A DNA stretch of 64,000 nucleotides from assembly GCF_025947345.1 (NCBI RefSeq), contig NZ_CP110011.1, positions 2,108,001 to 2,172,000 on the forward strand, given 5' to 3'. Under the pieces are notes generated by a model. It was not told the origin of the DNA. It saw only the letters and a list, made by a program, of their open reading frames with translations, and made no database searches. The stretch's first letter is position 1; the number at the start of each line of letters is the position of its first letter. Position numbers and translations under genes: made by a program. Shown here piece after piece: positions 8,410 to 15,376 of this stretch. This stretch comes from Flavobacterium sp. N502536. GTDB taxonomy: Bacteria > Bacteroidota > Bacteroidia > Flavobacteriales > Flavobacteriaceae.

Positions 8410-9510
8410 ATGTTAAAACAATTTTTTATTCTCTGCTCGGGAGCCGATCGTGATCTGCTCGAGGGCTGTTCAAATGGCGAGCAAACCAAATACGTTGGTA
8501 TTGGTGCCACCGTATTTTTTACTGCAGTTATGGCTTTTCTGGCCAGTGCTTATGCGCTTTTTACCGTTTTTGATTCTATTTATCCGGCTTTAATTTTTGG
8601 ATTTGTTTGGAGTTTGCTCATTTTTAATCTGGATCGATTTATCGTTTCGACGATTAAAAAAAGAGATCGTTTTATGGATGAATTTATTCAGGCGACTCCT
8701 CGAATCATACTCGCAATTATTATTGCAATCGTAATTTCGAAACCTTTGGAGATTAAAATTTTCGAAAAAGAAATCAATACGGTTTTATTGAAGGAAAAAA
8801 ACGAAATGGAATTGGCAAACAAAAAGCAGGTGGGCAATTATTTCAAATCGGATTTAGATAAGAATAAGGCTGAGATTGCAGCTTTGAAAAATGATGTTCT
8901 GAAAAAAGAAAAAGAGGTAAATGATTTGTATTCGACTTATATCACAGAAGCCGAAGGAACTTCAGGAACCAAAAAACTTGGTAAAGGACCGGTTTATAAA
9001 GAAAAACGAGAGAAACATGACGCAGCTCTAAAAGACTTAGCAGCATTAAAGAGCACTAATGAAGCCAAGATTGCCGAGAAAGAAAAAACGGGAAAACAAT
9101 TGCAGGCCGATTTAGATAAAAAAGTTACGCAAACACAACCCATCATTGAAGGTTTTGACGGTTTAATGGCACGTATTAATGCTTTGAATAAATTGCCCTG
9201 GCTACCGTCTTTTTTTATAATGTTGCTGTTTTTAGCCATTGAAACTTCTCCGATTATAGCCAAATTATTAGCTCCTAAAGGCGAGTTTGATTTTAAACAG
9301 GAAGAAGCCGAAACGGCAATGAAAGCCACTTTGGAACAAAACAAATACCAGCGCGAATTATTGGTTAAAACAAGTGCAGAAATGCACGATAAAGTTTATG
9401 CCGATATTGCCGGAGACAGAGGACTCTATGATTTGCAACGCAAAAATGCAAAGGAATTACTTGAATTGCAATCGAATAGTTTTGTAGAGAAGCAGAAAGC
9501 AACATTGTGA
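8410..9510 (+). CDS. DUF4407 family membrane protein
   Basis: A 366-residue membrane protein. The opening F-F-I-L-C-S-G-A-D is typical of DUF4407 proteins. Hydrophobic segments lie near residues 30-50, 55-75 and 95-112, then a long charged, probably coiled-coil stretch (about 120-250), a fourth membrane segment near 262-280 and a charged tail. The family has no established function. The gene stands alone, divergent from the phytase receptor. Its stop codon TGA merges directly into the repeat that starts at 9507. Confidence 0.85.
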   Translation: MLKQFFILCSGADRDLLEGCSNGEQTKYVGIGATVFFTAVMAFLASAYALFTVFDSIYPALIFGFVWSLLIFNLDRFIVSTIKKRDRFMDEFIQATPRIILAIIIAIVISKPLEIKIFEKEINTVLLKEKNEMELANKKQVGNYFKSDLDKNKAEIAALKNDVLKKEKEVNDLYSTYITEAEGTSGTKKLGKGPVYKEKREKHDAALKDLAALKSTNEAKIAEKEKTGKQLQADLDKKVTQTQPIIEGFDGLMARINALNKLPWLPSFFIMLLFLAIETSPIIAKLLAPKGEFDFKQEEAETAMKATLEQNKYQRELLVKTSAEMHDKVYADIAGDRGLYDLQRKNAKELLELQSNSFVEKQKATL

Positions 9511-9710
9511 GATGTGAAATGTTATTTGTAAAATGTAGCTTGTGAAAAGTGAAATGATCTTTAAAACGAGATCGATCAAATAAAAAAAGTCTTAAGTTCA
9601 ATTAGAGCTTAAGACTTTTATATTTTTAGTGAGATGTTAAATGTTAGATGTAAGATGTAGTCTGTAAGAAGTCATTTCACCAATCACATTTTACATTTTA
9701 CAAGCTACAT
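9507..9710. repeat. ATGTAAAATG-word palindromic repeat spanning a convergent gap
   Basis: The left block (9507-9557), middle block (9629-9670) and right block (9672-9710) are built from ATGTGAAATG, ATGTAAAATG and TAGCTTGT words. The right block is the reverse complement style of the left (ACATTTTACAAGCTACAT versus ATGTAGCTTGT). It starts in the stop codon of the DUF4407 gene and ends inside the last codons of the PH-domain gene. Confidence 0.7.
9585..9619. terminator. Bidirectional terminator between convergent genes
   Basis: Perfect 12-bp stem AAAAGTCTTAAG (9585-9596) / CTTAAGACTTTT (9608-9619), with A-run before and T-rich sequence after, so it serves both converging genes. It sits inside the repeat block. 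Confidence 0.75.
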
Positions 9711-10406
9711 ATAGCTTAAAATCTCTTTTTTATAGGTATCATATTCTCCCTGCATAATTAAACCATTGTCAAGCAATTTTTTATAATTCTGCAGCTTGTC
9801 AAAAAGTTCCTCTTTGGTTAAGTCGCTCAATTTACGTTCTCCGGCAGGAGTTTGAGTCGGTTGTATAGGCTCAAAAGTTTCATAAGGAGTTGTTGCAGGT
9901 AAAATTTCGGCAAAACTGGTAACTTCTTCCGTTTCAACTTCTTCAACTTCTTCAAAATCATCTTCAACGATTGGTGCTGGTTCTGCTGCAGGAGCTTCTG
10001 TAACAACAGGGTTTTTCAACAAATCCAATTGTTCTTTAGCATAAGTATAAATTTTTCTTGCCTGAGTTTTCGGGATATAATCGATCGAAATGGCCAAATC
10101 CGTTTTGGTACCAAATGAAAATTCAGAACCTAAAATATTCTCTTTTACAAAAGTACTGGCAATATCATCCCAGGTATAATCTGTAAAATCCATTGAAAGA
10201 CCTAAGTTTTTAGGTTTGCAAATAATGATACGTTTATTGGTTAAGATTATGCTATCCGGAAAAACAGTAATTGCTGGTTTTTTTTGAACCGCGATGTACC
10301 CGACTTCTTCGTTTTTCATCAATAAATCATTGAGTTTCGAAGTGATTTTTTCAATCGCTTTAGGGTCTTGTTCTTCGTTCAGAAATTTTTTAAATTGTTC
10401 TTTCAT
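9705..10406 (-). CDS. PH-like domain protein with C-terminal SHOCT motif
   Basis: A 233-residue soluble protein. Residues about 35-130 look like a bacterial pleckstrin-homology fold (I-L-T-N-K-R-I-I-I, then D-Y-T-W-D-D-I-A). A low-complexity acidic linker rich in E, P, A and T covers about 137-190. The end L-S-D-L-T-K-E-E-L-F-D-K-L with G-L-I-M-Q-G-E-Y-D-T-Y-K is a SHOCT helix pair, usually an oligomerisation or tethering module. The actual role is unknown. The last codon and stop lie in the palindromic repeat. It is separated from the next gene upstream by another repeat (10412-10450), so it is probably not tightly co-transcribed. Confidence 0.75.
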   Translation of the reverse strand: MKEQFKKFLNEEQDPKAIEKITSKLNDLLMKNEEVGYIAVQKKPAITVFPDSIILTNKRIIICKPKNLGLSMDFTDYTWDDIASTFVKENILGSEFSFGTKTDLAISIDYIPKTQARKIYTYAKEQLDLLKNPVVTEAPAAEPAPIVEDDFEEVEEVETEEVTSFAEILPATTPYETFEPIQPTQTPAGERKLSDLTKEELFDKLQNYKKLLDNGLIMQGEYDTYKKEILSYM

Positions 10407-10411
10407 GATTG

Positions 10412-10450
10412 ATAAGTTGCTAAGTTACACTGTAACTGAGTTGCTAAGTT
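10412..10450. repeat. GTTGCTAAG-word repeat
   Basis: AGTTGCTAAGTTACACTG followed by TAACTGAGTTGCTAAGTT: two copies of the AGTTGCTAAGTT word flank a short CAGTTAC-like inverted element. It fills most of the 71-base gap between two minus-strand genes. Confidence 0.6.
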
Positions 10451-10477
10451 TTTTGTCTTATGTTGCAAATGTAATGC

Positions 10478-10849
10478 CTAATTTTCTAATTCGATAATTT
10501 CATTCTGAATTTTCTTTGTCAAACTTTTGAAAACCAATTCATACGAGTGATCAATCAATTCTTTGACGAAAGAGGTCGGTAAATTTCCGTTGAGGGCAAT
10601 CGTATTCCAGTGTACTTTGCTCATGTGAAATCCGGGTTTGATCTCGTCATACTCGGCTCTTAGTTCCTGAGCGCGTTCCGGGTCACATTTTAAATTAACC
10701 GAAGGCTCATTTTTTTCCCATTGCGATAAGGAGGATAATGCAAACATTTTTCCGCCAACTTTAAAAACCAAAGTGTCTTCATCAAAAGGAAAATGCTCGC
10801 TAACACCCTTTTTCGAAAGACAATATTCGTAGTACGTTTCCAGATTCAT
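10478..10849 (-). CDS. MmcQ/YjbR family protein
   Basis: A 123-residue protein. The pattern K-K-G-V-S-E-H-F-P-F-D-E-D-T-L-V-F-K-V (about 14-32), N-L-K-C-D-P-E-R-A and the final M-S-K-V-H-W-N-T are diagnostic of MmcQ/YjbR proteins, a CyaY-like fold proposed to bind DNA. Function is not established. It is 8 bases from the DUF4260 gene upstream, which in turn overlaps the acetyltransferase gene, so the three probably form one transcript. Confidence 0.88.
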   Translation of the reverse strand: MNLETYYEYCLSKKGVSEHFPFDEDTLVFKVGGKMFALSSLSQWEKNEPSVNLKCDPERAQELRAEYDEIKPGFHMSKVHWNTIALNGNLPTSFVKELIDHSYELVFKSLTKKIQNEIIELEN

Positions 10850-10857
10850 ATTATTTT

Positions 10858-11208
10858 TTATTTACCGATTTCACCTAAATGTGTATACTTAAAACCTTTT
10901 TGATATTTTAACCCATAATCGAAGAAACGATCCATTGCAGCATGCGAGAATAGCATAATTCCGATAAGCTGAAGGGGTTCCGTTTTGAAATAACAACCCA
11001 CTATATAAACTAAGATCGCGAGCCCTTTATGATGGAATACATTGTACAAAAAAGCACCAATTTTAGAATTAAATGCATAACCCGTCATCGAAAGGTCCGG
11101 AGCCAAAATGAAGACTAAAAACCACCACCATTGATAGTTTAAAAGGCTAAATAAATAGATTCCGAGAAGCAACATTCCTAATTCTTCAAGTTTAATTATT
11201 GTTTTCAT
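10858..11208 (-). CDS. DUF4260 family membrane protein
   Basis: A 116-residue protein with three or four hydrophobic segments. The motif A-P-D-L-S-M-T-G-Y (about 36-44) and Y-N-V-F-H-H-K-G (about 55-62) are typical of DUF4260, a family of unknown function. Its start overlaps the stop of the acetyltransferase gene by four bases, indicating translational coupling. Confidence 0.82.
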   Translation of the reverse strand: MKTIIKLEELGMLLLGIYLFSLLNYQWWWFLVFILAPDLSMTGYAFNSKIGAFLYNVFHHKGLAILVYIVGCYFKTEPLQLIGIMLFSHAAMDRFFDYGLKYQKGFKYTHLGEIGK

Positions 11209-11606
11209 GTTATTTTCTTTTCCATCATTTTTTCGGGATGCTGTAAGGCTGTAAAACCAAATTTTTCATATAAAAAATGAGCATCAGTAGTCGCCAATCT
11301 CCATATTTGAATGTTTTTTAGAACAGGTTCATTCATCATTGCTTCTATTAAAACAGACGAATATCCTTTACCACGCTGCTCTTCGGTAATAAAAACATCC
11401 ATTACATATCCAAAAACGGCGTAGTCTGTAATAACCCTCGCAAAGCCGATTTGTTTGTCATTGAGGTAAATTCCAAAACAAACGGAAGCATCAATTGTGG
11501 TCTGAACTTCTTCAATAGTTCTTCCCGCAGCCCAGTAAATATCCTTCAGGAAATTTTGTATAAACGGAACATCAAGTTTAGTTTTATCGGTCGAAACGGT
11601 TATCAT
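11205..11606 (-). CDS. GNAT family N-acetyltransferase
   Basis: A 133-residue acetyl-CoA-dependent transferase. The acetyl-CoA loop reads Q-R-G-K-G-Y-S (about residues 78-84), preceded by the beta-strand D-V-F-I-T and followed by the C-terminal Y-E-K-F-G-F-T motif. Substrate cannot be inferred. First gene of a coupled three-gene unit with DUF4260 and MmcQ/YjbR. Confidence 0.88.
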   Translation of the reverse strand: MITVSTDKTKLDVPFIQNFLKDIYWAAGRTIEEVQTTIDASVCFGIYLNDKQIGFARVITDYAVFGYVMDVFITEEQRGKGYSSVLIEAMMNEPVLKNIQIWRLATTDAHFLYEKFGFTALQHPEKMMEKKIT

Positions 11607-11614
11607 TTTAGAGT

Positions 11615-11657
11615 ATTGGTTTTAGATTTTAGACTTTAGATGGTAAGATTTGAAATC
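11615..11657. repeat. TTTTAGATTTTAGAC-word repeat
   Basis: Runs of TTTTAGA, TTTAGAC and TTTAGAT words between the acetyltransferase start and the cyclase stop codon at 11656-11658. It reaches the cyclase stop codon. Confidence 0.5.
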
Positions 11658-12444
11658 AACAACCTGAAATCTCAAATAACAATGGTTTACTTGGACTTGC
11701 ATCGTTTTCAAACGAAGCAATCTGAAGATTTAGTATATAGTCGCCATCTTTGATTTCATCCGAAACAAAAATCATTTCGGTAATCGTTGCGTTTAATCTC
11801 GCATCAGCGTTTAAATGAAGCGTATCTTTTACGTTCCAAAAAGCTTTGTGAGCCAGTAATTTTCCCTCGTCATGTTCTTTGTCCACACTTGGCAAGTCAA
11901 TTAACAAATGCTGAATTTTGCTTTCACGAATGTAAATAGCGGCTTCTTCAGATAAATACGGTGGATTTGTATTCGAGTATTTCCTTGACTTTTTATCTTT
12001 TTGGTTGGGAAGTGTTCTGATAATTAGCGCTTCAATTGTTTTGGTGGGCGAAGACGAATCATTTGTCCCATTGAGCGAAGTCGAAATGTGATCTTTTGTA
12101 ATCACCAGATCATCACCAATTTTTTCAGGTTCAACCGTAATGAGTTGAGCCAAAAAGAAAAACTGTTTTAAACACTCATTGATACTATAAAAGTCATTTG
12201 TGATATGTCCCAAACATTCCGAGTGCGTTCCATGCCCATGCGGATTGAAGAAAATATTATTAAAATTGGTAGATGATTTTCCTTCCGAAACTTTCCCGAT
12301 CCAATCGCCAAAAACGACCGGTTCAATAACGGGTTTTTCGATGTACCAGGCAATCGGGTTTTCGTCTGTATTGGTTAACGGAATTGAAATATCAATGGGT
12401 TTTGATAGGTCGATTTGATATTTGTTGTCAATAAGTGCTAGCAT
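11656..12444 (-). CDS. Cyclase family protein (kynurenine formamidase-like)
   Basis: A 262-residue metal-dependent hydrolase-like protein. The metal-binding signature H-G-H-G-T-H-S-E-C-L-G-H (about residues 70-81) matches the H-x-G-T-H-x-x-x-x-x-H pattern of the cyclase/kynurenine formamidase family, with Ser-Glu in place of the usual x-Asp. The opening D-I-S-I-P-L is also typical. The substrate is unknown. Residues about 120-128 (S-T-S-L-N-G-T-N-D) are encoded by a copy of the palindromic repeat otherwise seen at 32145-32204, giving a Ser/Thr/Asn-rich insertion before the conserved E-A-L-I-I-R-T strand. Confidence 0.8.
   Translation of the reverse strand: MLALIDNKYQIDLSKPIDISIPLTNTDENPIAWYIEKPVIEPVVFGDWIGKVSEGKSSTNFNNIFFNPHGHGTHSECLGHITNDFYSINECLKQFFFLAQLITVEPEKIGDDLVITKDHISTSLNGTNDSSSPTKTIEALIIRTLPNQKDKKSRKYSNTNPPYLSEEAAIYIRESKIQHLLIDLPSVDKEHDEGKLLAHKAFWNVKDTLHLNADARLNATITEMIFVSDEIKDGDYILNLQIASFENDASPSKPLLFEISGC
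12063..12086. repeat. In-gene copy of the TCGAGCGGAGTCGAGA repeat arm (cyclase)
   Basis: Matches the right arm of the intergenic repeat at 32181-32204 (read in reverse complement) at 20 of 24 positions, here translated in frame within the cyclase gene. Confidence 0.6.
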
Positions 12445-12448
12445 AATG

Positions 12449-12534
12449 GAACACGGATTTTGCAGATATTCTAACGCGGATTTTTACGGATTTTTATCAG
12501 CGTTGCCTGCATCCGTTTTATCAGCGTTCGATTT
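12449..12534. repeat. ACGGATTTT-word repeat
   Basis: Words ACACGGATTT, GCGGATTTTT, ACGGATTTTT and ATCAGCGTT are repeated, with CATCCGTTTTATCAGCG echoing them. The block fills the whole gap between the cyclase start and the hemW stop codon at 12535. Confidence 0.55.
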
Positions 12535-13692
12535 TTATTCTTCCAAATTTAAGTAAAAGAGATCACTTGCAATTCCATCCGTTAAAAATTTTCCTTTTGC
12601 CGTTGGTTTTAGAATGTTGTTTTCGATAAAAAGTAAATCATCGTCCAGGAATTTCTGAGATTGTTTTTGGAGATAATCCAGATAATCTGAGCCAAATTCA
12701 GCTTCAATCCGATCTAAGGAAACGCCCCAAATGGTTCTTAAACCCGTCATAATATATTCGTTATAACGATCCGATTTAGACAGAATTTCAGTTTCTATTG
12801 GAAGTTCGTCATTCTGAATTGATTTGATGTAAAGGGAATTATTCGCCACATTCCAGCCTCTTTTTTCACCATCATAGCTGTGTGCCGAAGGGCCAATTCC
12901 GATGTATTTTTTACCAAGCCAGTAAGCCGAATTGTTTTTGGAGAAATAATTCTCCTTTCCGAAATTGGATAATTCGTAATGAATAAACCCATTTTTTTCA
13001 AGGGTATAAACCAGAATCATAAAATGATTGGAAGCTGCTTCGTCTTGTGGTTCTGCAATTTTACCGGTGTCGATCAGTTTTTTTAAAGCCGTTTTGGGTT
13101 CTACCGTCAGAGCATAACTCGAAATGTGCGGAATACCAAAGGACAGAGCTGTTTCAATATTCTTTTTCCACATTTCGTCAGTCAGACCGGGAATTCCGTA
13201 GATCAAATCGAGTGAAATATTGTCGAAATATCTGGTCGCTTCTTTTAAACAATTTATCGCCTCTGCCGCATTATGAGCGCGGTTCATCATTTTTAAATCC
13301 GCTTCATAGAACGACTGAATCCCAATGCTTAAACGGTTGATAGGGCTTTTTGATAATTCCAGGATACGTTCCGGAGACAAATCATCGGGATTTGCTTCGA
13401 GTGTTATTTCCGGATTTTCTGCTACCTTATAATTCTTGTAAACAGTATCGATTAAAAAGTTTATCTCGTCATTATTCAAAACCGAGGGAGTCCCACCGCC
13501 AAAATAAATAGTTTCAATCTGGTTGTCATTTTGAGCAGAGTCGAGAAGCTTAAACTCATCCTTTCGCATGACGATTTCTTTGGCTAATGCCAAAACCATC
13601 TCGTCTTTCTTTTTCATTGAAGTCGAAAAATGAAAGTCGCAATAGTGACAAGCCTGCTTGCAAAAAGGGATATGGATGTAAATACCGCTCAT
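12535..13692 (-). CDS. hemW: HemW-type radical SAM haem chaperone
   Basis: A 385-residue protein of the HemW (formerly coproporphyrinogen-oxidase-like) family, thought to carry haem to target proteins. The radical-SAM cluster motif C-x3-C-x2-C is at Cys11, Cys15 and Cys18 (P-F-C-K-Q-A-C-H-Y-C-D-F). The SAM-binding G-G-G-T-P-S follows at about 65-70, then N-P-D-D, I-Q-S-F and Y-G-I-P-G-L. Residues 49-57 (L-L-D-S-A-Q-N-D-N), just before I-E-T-I-Y-F-G-G-G, are encoded by a dispersed repeat sequence, making this connecting loop longer than I would expect. Both ends of the gene abut intergenic repeats. Confidence 0.9.
   Translation of the reverse strand: MSGIYIHIPFCKQACHYCDFHFSTSMKKKDEMVLALAKEIVMRKDEFKLLDSAQNDNQIETIYFGGGTPSVLNNDEINFLIDTVYKNYKVAENPEITLEANPDDLSPERILELSKSPINRLSIGIQSFYEADLKMMNRAHNAAEAINCLKEATRYFDNISLDLIYGIPGLTDEMWKKNIETALSFGIPHISSYALTVEPKTALKKLIDTGKIAEPQDEAASNHFMILVYTLEKNGFIHYELSNFGKENYFSKNNSAYWLGKKYIGIGPSAHSYDGEKRGWNVANNSLYIKSIQNDELPIETEILSKSDRYNEYIMTGLRTIWGVSLDRIEAEFGSDYLDYLQKQSQKFLDDDLLFIENNILKPTAKGKFLTDGIASDLFYLNLEE
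13523..13546. repeat. In-gene copy of the TCGAGCGGAGTCGAGA repeat arm (hemW)
   Basis: Matches the reverse complement of 32181-32204 at 20 of 24 positions; the core AGAGTCGAGA is identical. Translated in frame as L-L-D-S-A-Q-N-D-N. Confidence 0.65.
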
Positions 13693-13693
13693 G

Positions 13694-13770
13694 ATTTTAG
13701 TCTCAGTTTTCAGTCTCGGTTTTCAGTCTCAGTATTTTTTAGTTGTAAACTGTGACTGCGACTGAAAACT
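13694..13770. repeat. CAGTC-word palindromic repeat, copy 2
   Basis: The left arm is TTTTAGTCTCAGTTTTCAG plus two further TTTTCAGTCTC words (13694-13732); the right arm, ACTGTGACTGCGACTGAAAA (13748-13767), is its approximate reverse complement. It lies between the hemW start and the ruvC stop codon and overlaps the latter. Confidence 0.7.
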
Positions 13771-14323
13771 ATTTTTTAATTCGTTCTTCATTTTGTTTCA
13801 CAAAAGCATCCCAGCCCGAATAACTTTTACCGGCAACCACCTTTCCGGAATTGAAAAAGTGACAAACAGCAGCTGCTAAACCATCTGTTGAATCGAGGTT
13901 TTTAGGTAATTCTTTCAGGCCTAAAAGTTGTTGCAGCATTTTGGCGACTTGTTCTTTACTGGCGTTTCCGTTTCCGGTAATGGCCATTTTAATCTTTTTG
14001 GGTTCGTATTCCGTGATCGGAATGTCTCTCGAAAGTCCCGCTGCCATTGCGACACCCTGTGCACGACCTAGCTTTAACATCGACTGAACGTTTTTGCCAA
14101 AGAATGGAGCTTCAATCGCAATTTCGTCGGGATGGTGCGTTTCTATTAATTCGATCGTACGTTCAAATATGATTTTTAATTTTTGGTAATGATTGTCGTA
14201 TTTGGAAAGTTGCAATTCGTTAAGCTGCAGAAATTCCATTTTTTTATTAATGACTTTAATTAATCCGAAACCCATAATTGTGGTTCCGGGGTCAATACCT
14301 AATATGATGCGTTCTTTTGTCAA
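13769..14323 (-). CDS. ruvC: Crossover junction endodeoxyribonuclease RuvC
   Basis: A 184-residue dimeric nuclease that resolves Holliday junctions with RuvAB. The catalytic acidic residues are recognisable: Asp11 in L-G-I-D-P-G-T, Glu71 in A-I-E-A-P-F-F-G, and Asp144/Asp147 in L-D-S-T-D-G-L-A-A-A. The DNA-contact segment G-R-A-Q-G-V is present. Length is normal. The stop codon merges with the repeat at 13694-13770; no ruvA or ruvB is nearby. Confidence 0.96.
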   Translation of the reverse strand: MTKERIILGIDPGTTIMGFGLIKVINKKMEFLQLNELQLSKYDNHYQKLKIIFERTIELIETHHPDEIAIEAPFFGKNVQSMLKLGRAQGVAMAAGLSRDIPITEYEPKKIKMAITGNGNASKEQVAKMLQQLLGLKELPKNLDSTDGLAAAVCHFFNSGKVVAGKSYSGWDAFVKQNEERIKK

Positions 14324-14330
14324 TTTTTTT

Positions 14331-14365
14331 GTTTCAGGTTTGCTGTTTCAAGTTCCAGGTTTTTG
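14331..14365. repeat. GTTTCAGGTTT-word repeat, copy 1
   Basis: GTTTCAGGTTTGCTGTTTCA followed by AGTTCCAGGTTT. The same words recur at 24574-24606. It lies in the shared upstream gap of ruvC and the flippase-like gene. Confidence 0.5.
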
Positions 14366-14387
14366 AAAATTAAGACAATTCATTTAC

Positions 14388-14419
14388 TCATTTTCAAATT
14401 GCCACATTTTCAAATTGAT
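14388..14419. repeat. ATTTTCAAATTG tandem word repeat carrying a promoter
   Basis: CATTTTCAAATTGCCA is followed by CATTTTCAAATTG, two copies of a 13-base word. The -33 TTG used by the downstream promoter is the end of the first copy. Confidence 0.5.
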
Positions 14420-14427
14420 TACTTTTG
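14399..14427 (+). promoter_or_regulatory. Promoter of the flippase-like/GT2 operon
   Basis: TTG (14399-14401), 18-base spacer, TACTTTTG (14420-14427): a full match to the Bacteroidota housekeeping promoter. The -7 element ends only 4 bases before the ATG at 14432, so transcription would begin at or just after the start codon and the mRNA may be leaderless, unless the real start is slightly downstream. Confidence 0.55.
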
Positions 14428-14431
14428 CAAC

Positions 14432-15376
14432 ATGATTTCAATTCCTCACAAAGCTAAGCAATTACTTGTTCTTCTAATCAAACTTTTGATTGTAGGTGGT
14501 GCATTTTACTTTATTTATAATCAGTTGGCGCACAATGATAAACTCGATTGGCAAAAATTTATCGTGCTGTTTCGTAAAAATCAGTCGGTAGTAGGAATTG
14601 GTTTTATCTTGCTTTTGAGTGTTTTGAATCGTTATTTTGAAATTCTGAAATGGCAGAATCTGGCAAAGGTAATTCATGAGATTTCTTTGGGAGAAGCGAC
14701 TAAACAAGTGCTGGCAGCTTTAACAGCAGGAATTTTTACGCCAAACGGAGTAGGAGAGTATGCAGGAAAAGCGTTGTATTATTCGAAATCAGAGGCTAAA
14801 AAAGTAATTTTCTTAAACCTGATCTGCAACGGAATCCAGATGATTTTAACGGTGATTTTCGGGATTTTTGGGTTGTTGTATTTTAATGCCAAGCATGAGA
14901 TCATTACAACTCAAACGGTGGCCGTTTTGTTTGGAATTTTTGTATTGCTTTTTGTTGTTTTGTTTTCGCTGAAGAAAATAAAAATTAAAGGATATTCGAT
15001 TGAGAAATTAGTACATAAGATCAATGAAATTCCAAAACCAATTCACCGCAAAAATATTCTTTTAGGGGTTTTGCGTTATTTGGTTTTTTCGCATCAGTAC
15101 TACTTTTTGTTTTTGGCTTTTGATGTCGATTTGCCGTATTTCACCTTAATTGCAACCATTGCTGTGGTTTACTTTTTGGCTTCGTCACTGCCTACTTTTC
15201 AATTTCTGGATTTTGCGGTAAAAGGAAGTGTTGCTATTTATTTCTTTGGAATTTTAGGTGTAAACGAATGGATTGTAGTTTTTATCAGCACTCTGATGTG
15301 GTTTCTTAACGTGGTTTTACCTGTTGTTATTGGGGCTTATTATGTGTTGAATTTTAAAACCAGAACCGCAGAATGA
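14432..15376 (+). CDS. Lysylphosphatidylglycerol synthase TM-region (flippase-like) family membrane protein
   Basis: A 314-residue inner-membrane protein with about eight hydrophobic segments. The pattern L-T-A-G-I-F-T-P-N-G-V-G-E-Y (about residues 90-103) is the signature of the UPF0104/lysylphosphatidylglycerol synthase transmembrane family, members of which move or modify lipids. No catalytic aminoacyl-transfer domain is attached. I start at the ATG at 14432; an in-frame ATG at 14363 would place promoter and repeat DNA in the protein. The stop overlaps the start of the GT2 gene by four bases (ATGA), so the two are translationally coupled, which suggests a lipid-linked sugar pathway. Confidence 0.82.
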   Translation: MISIPHKAKQLLVLLIKLLIVGGAFYFIYNQLAHNDKLDWQKFIVLFRKNQSVVGIGFILLLSVLNRYFEILKWQNLAKVIHEISLGEATKQVLAALTAGIFTPNGVGEYAGKALYYSKSEAKKVIFLNLICNGIQMILTVIFGIFGLLYFNAKHEIITTQTVAVLFGIFVLLFVVLFSLKKIKIKGYSIEKLVHKINEIPKPIHRKNILLGVLRYLVFSHQYYFLFLAFDVDLPYFTLIATIAVVYFLASSLPTFQFLDFAVKGSVAIYFFGILGVNEWIVVFISTLMWFLNVVLPVVIGAYYVLNFKTRTAE

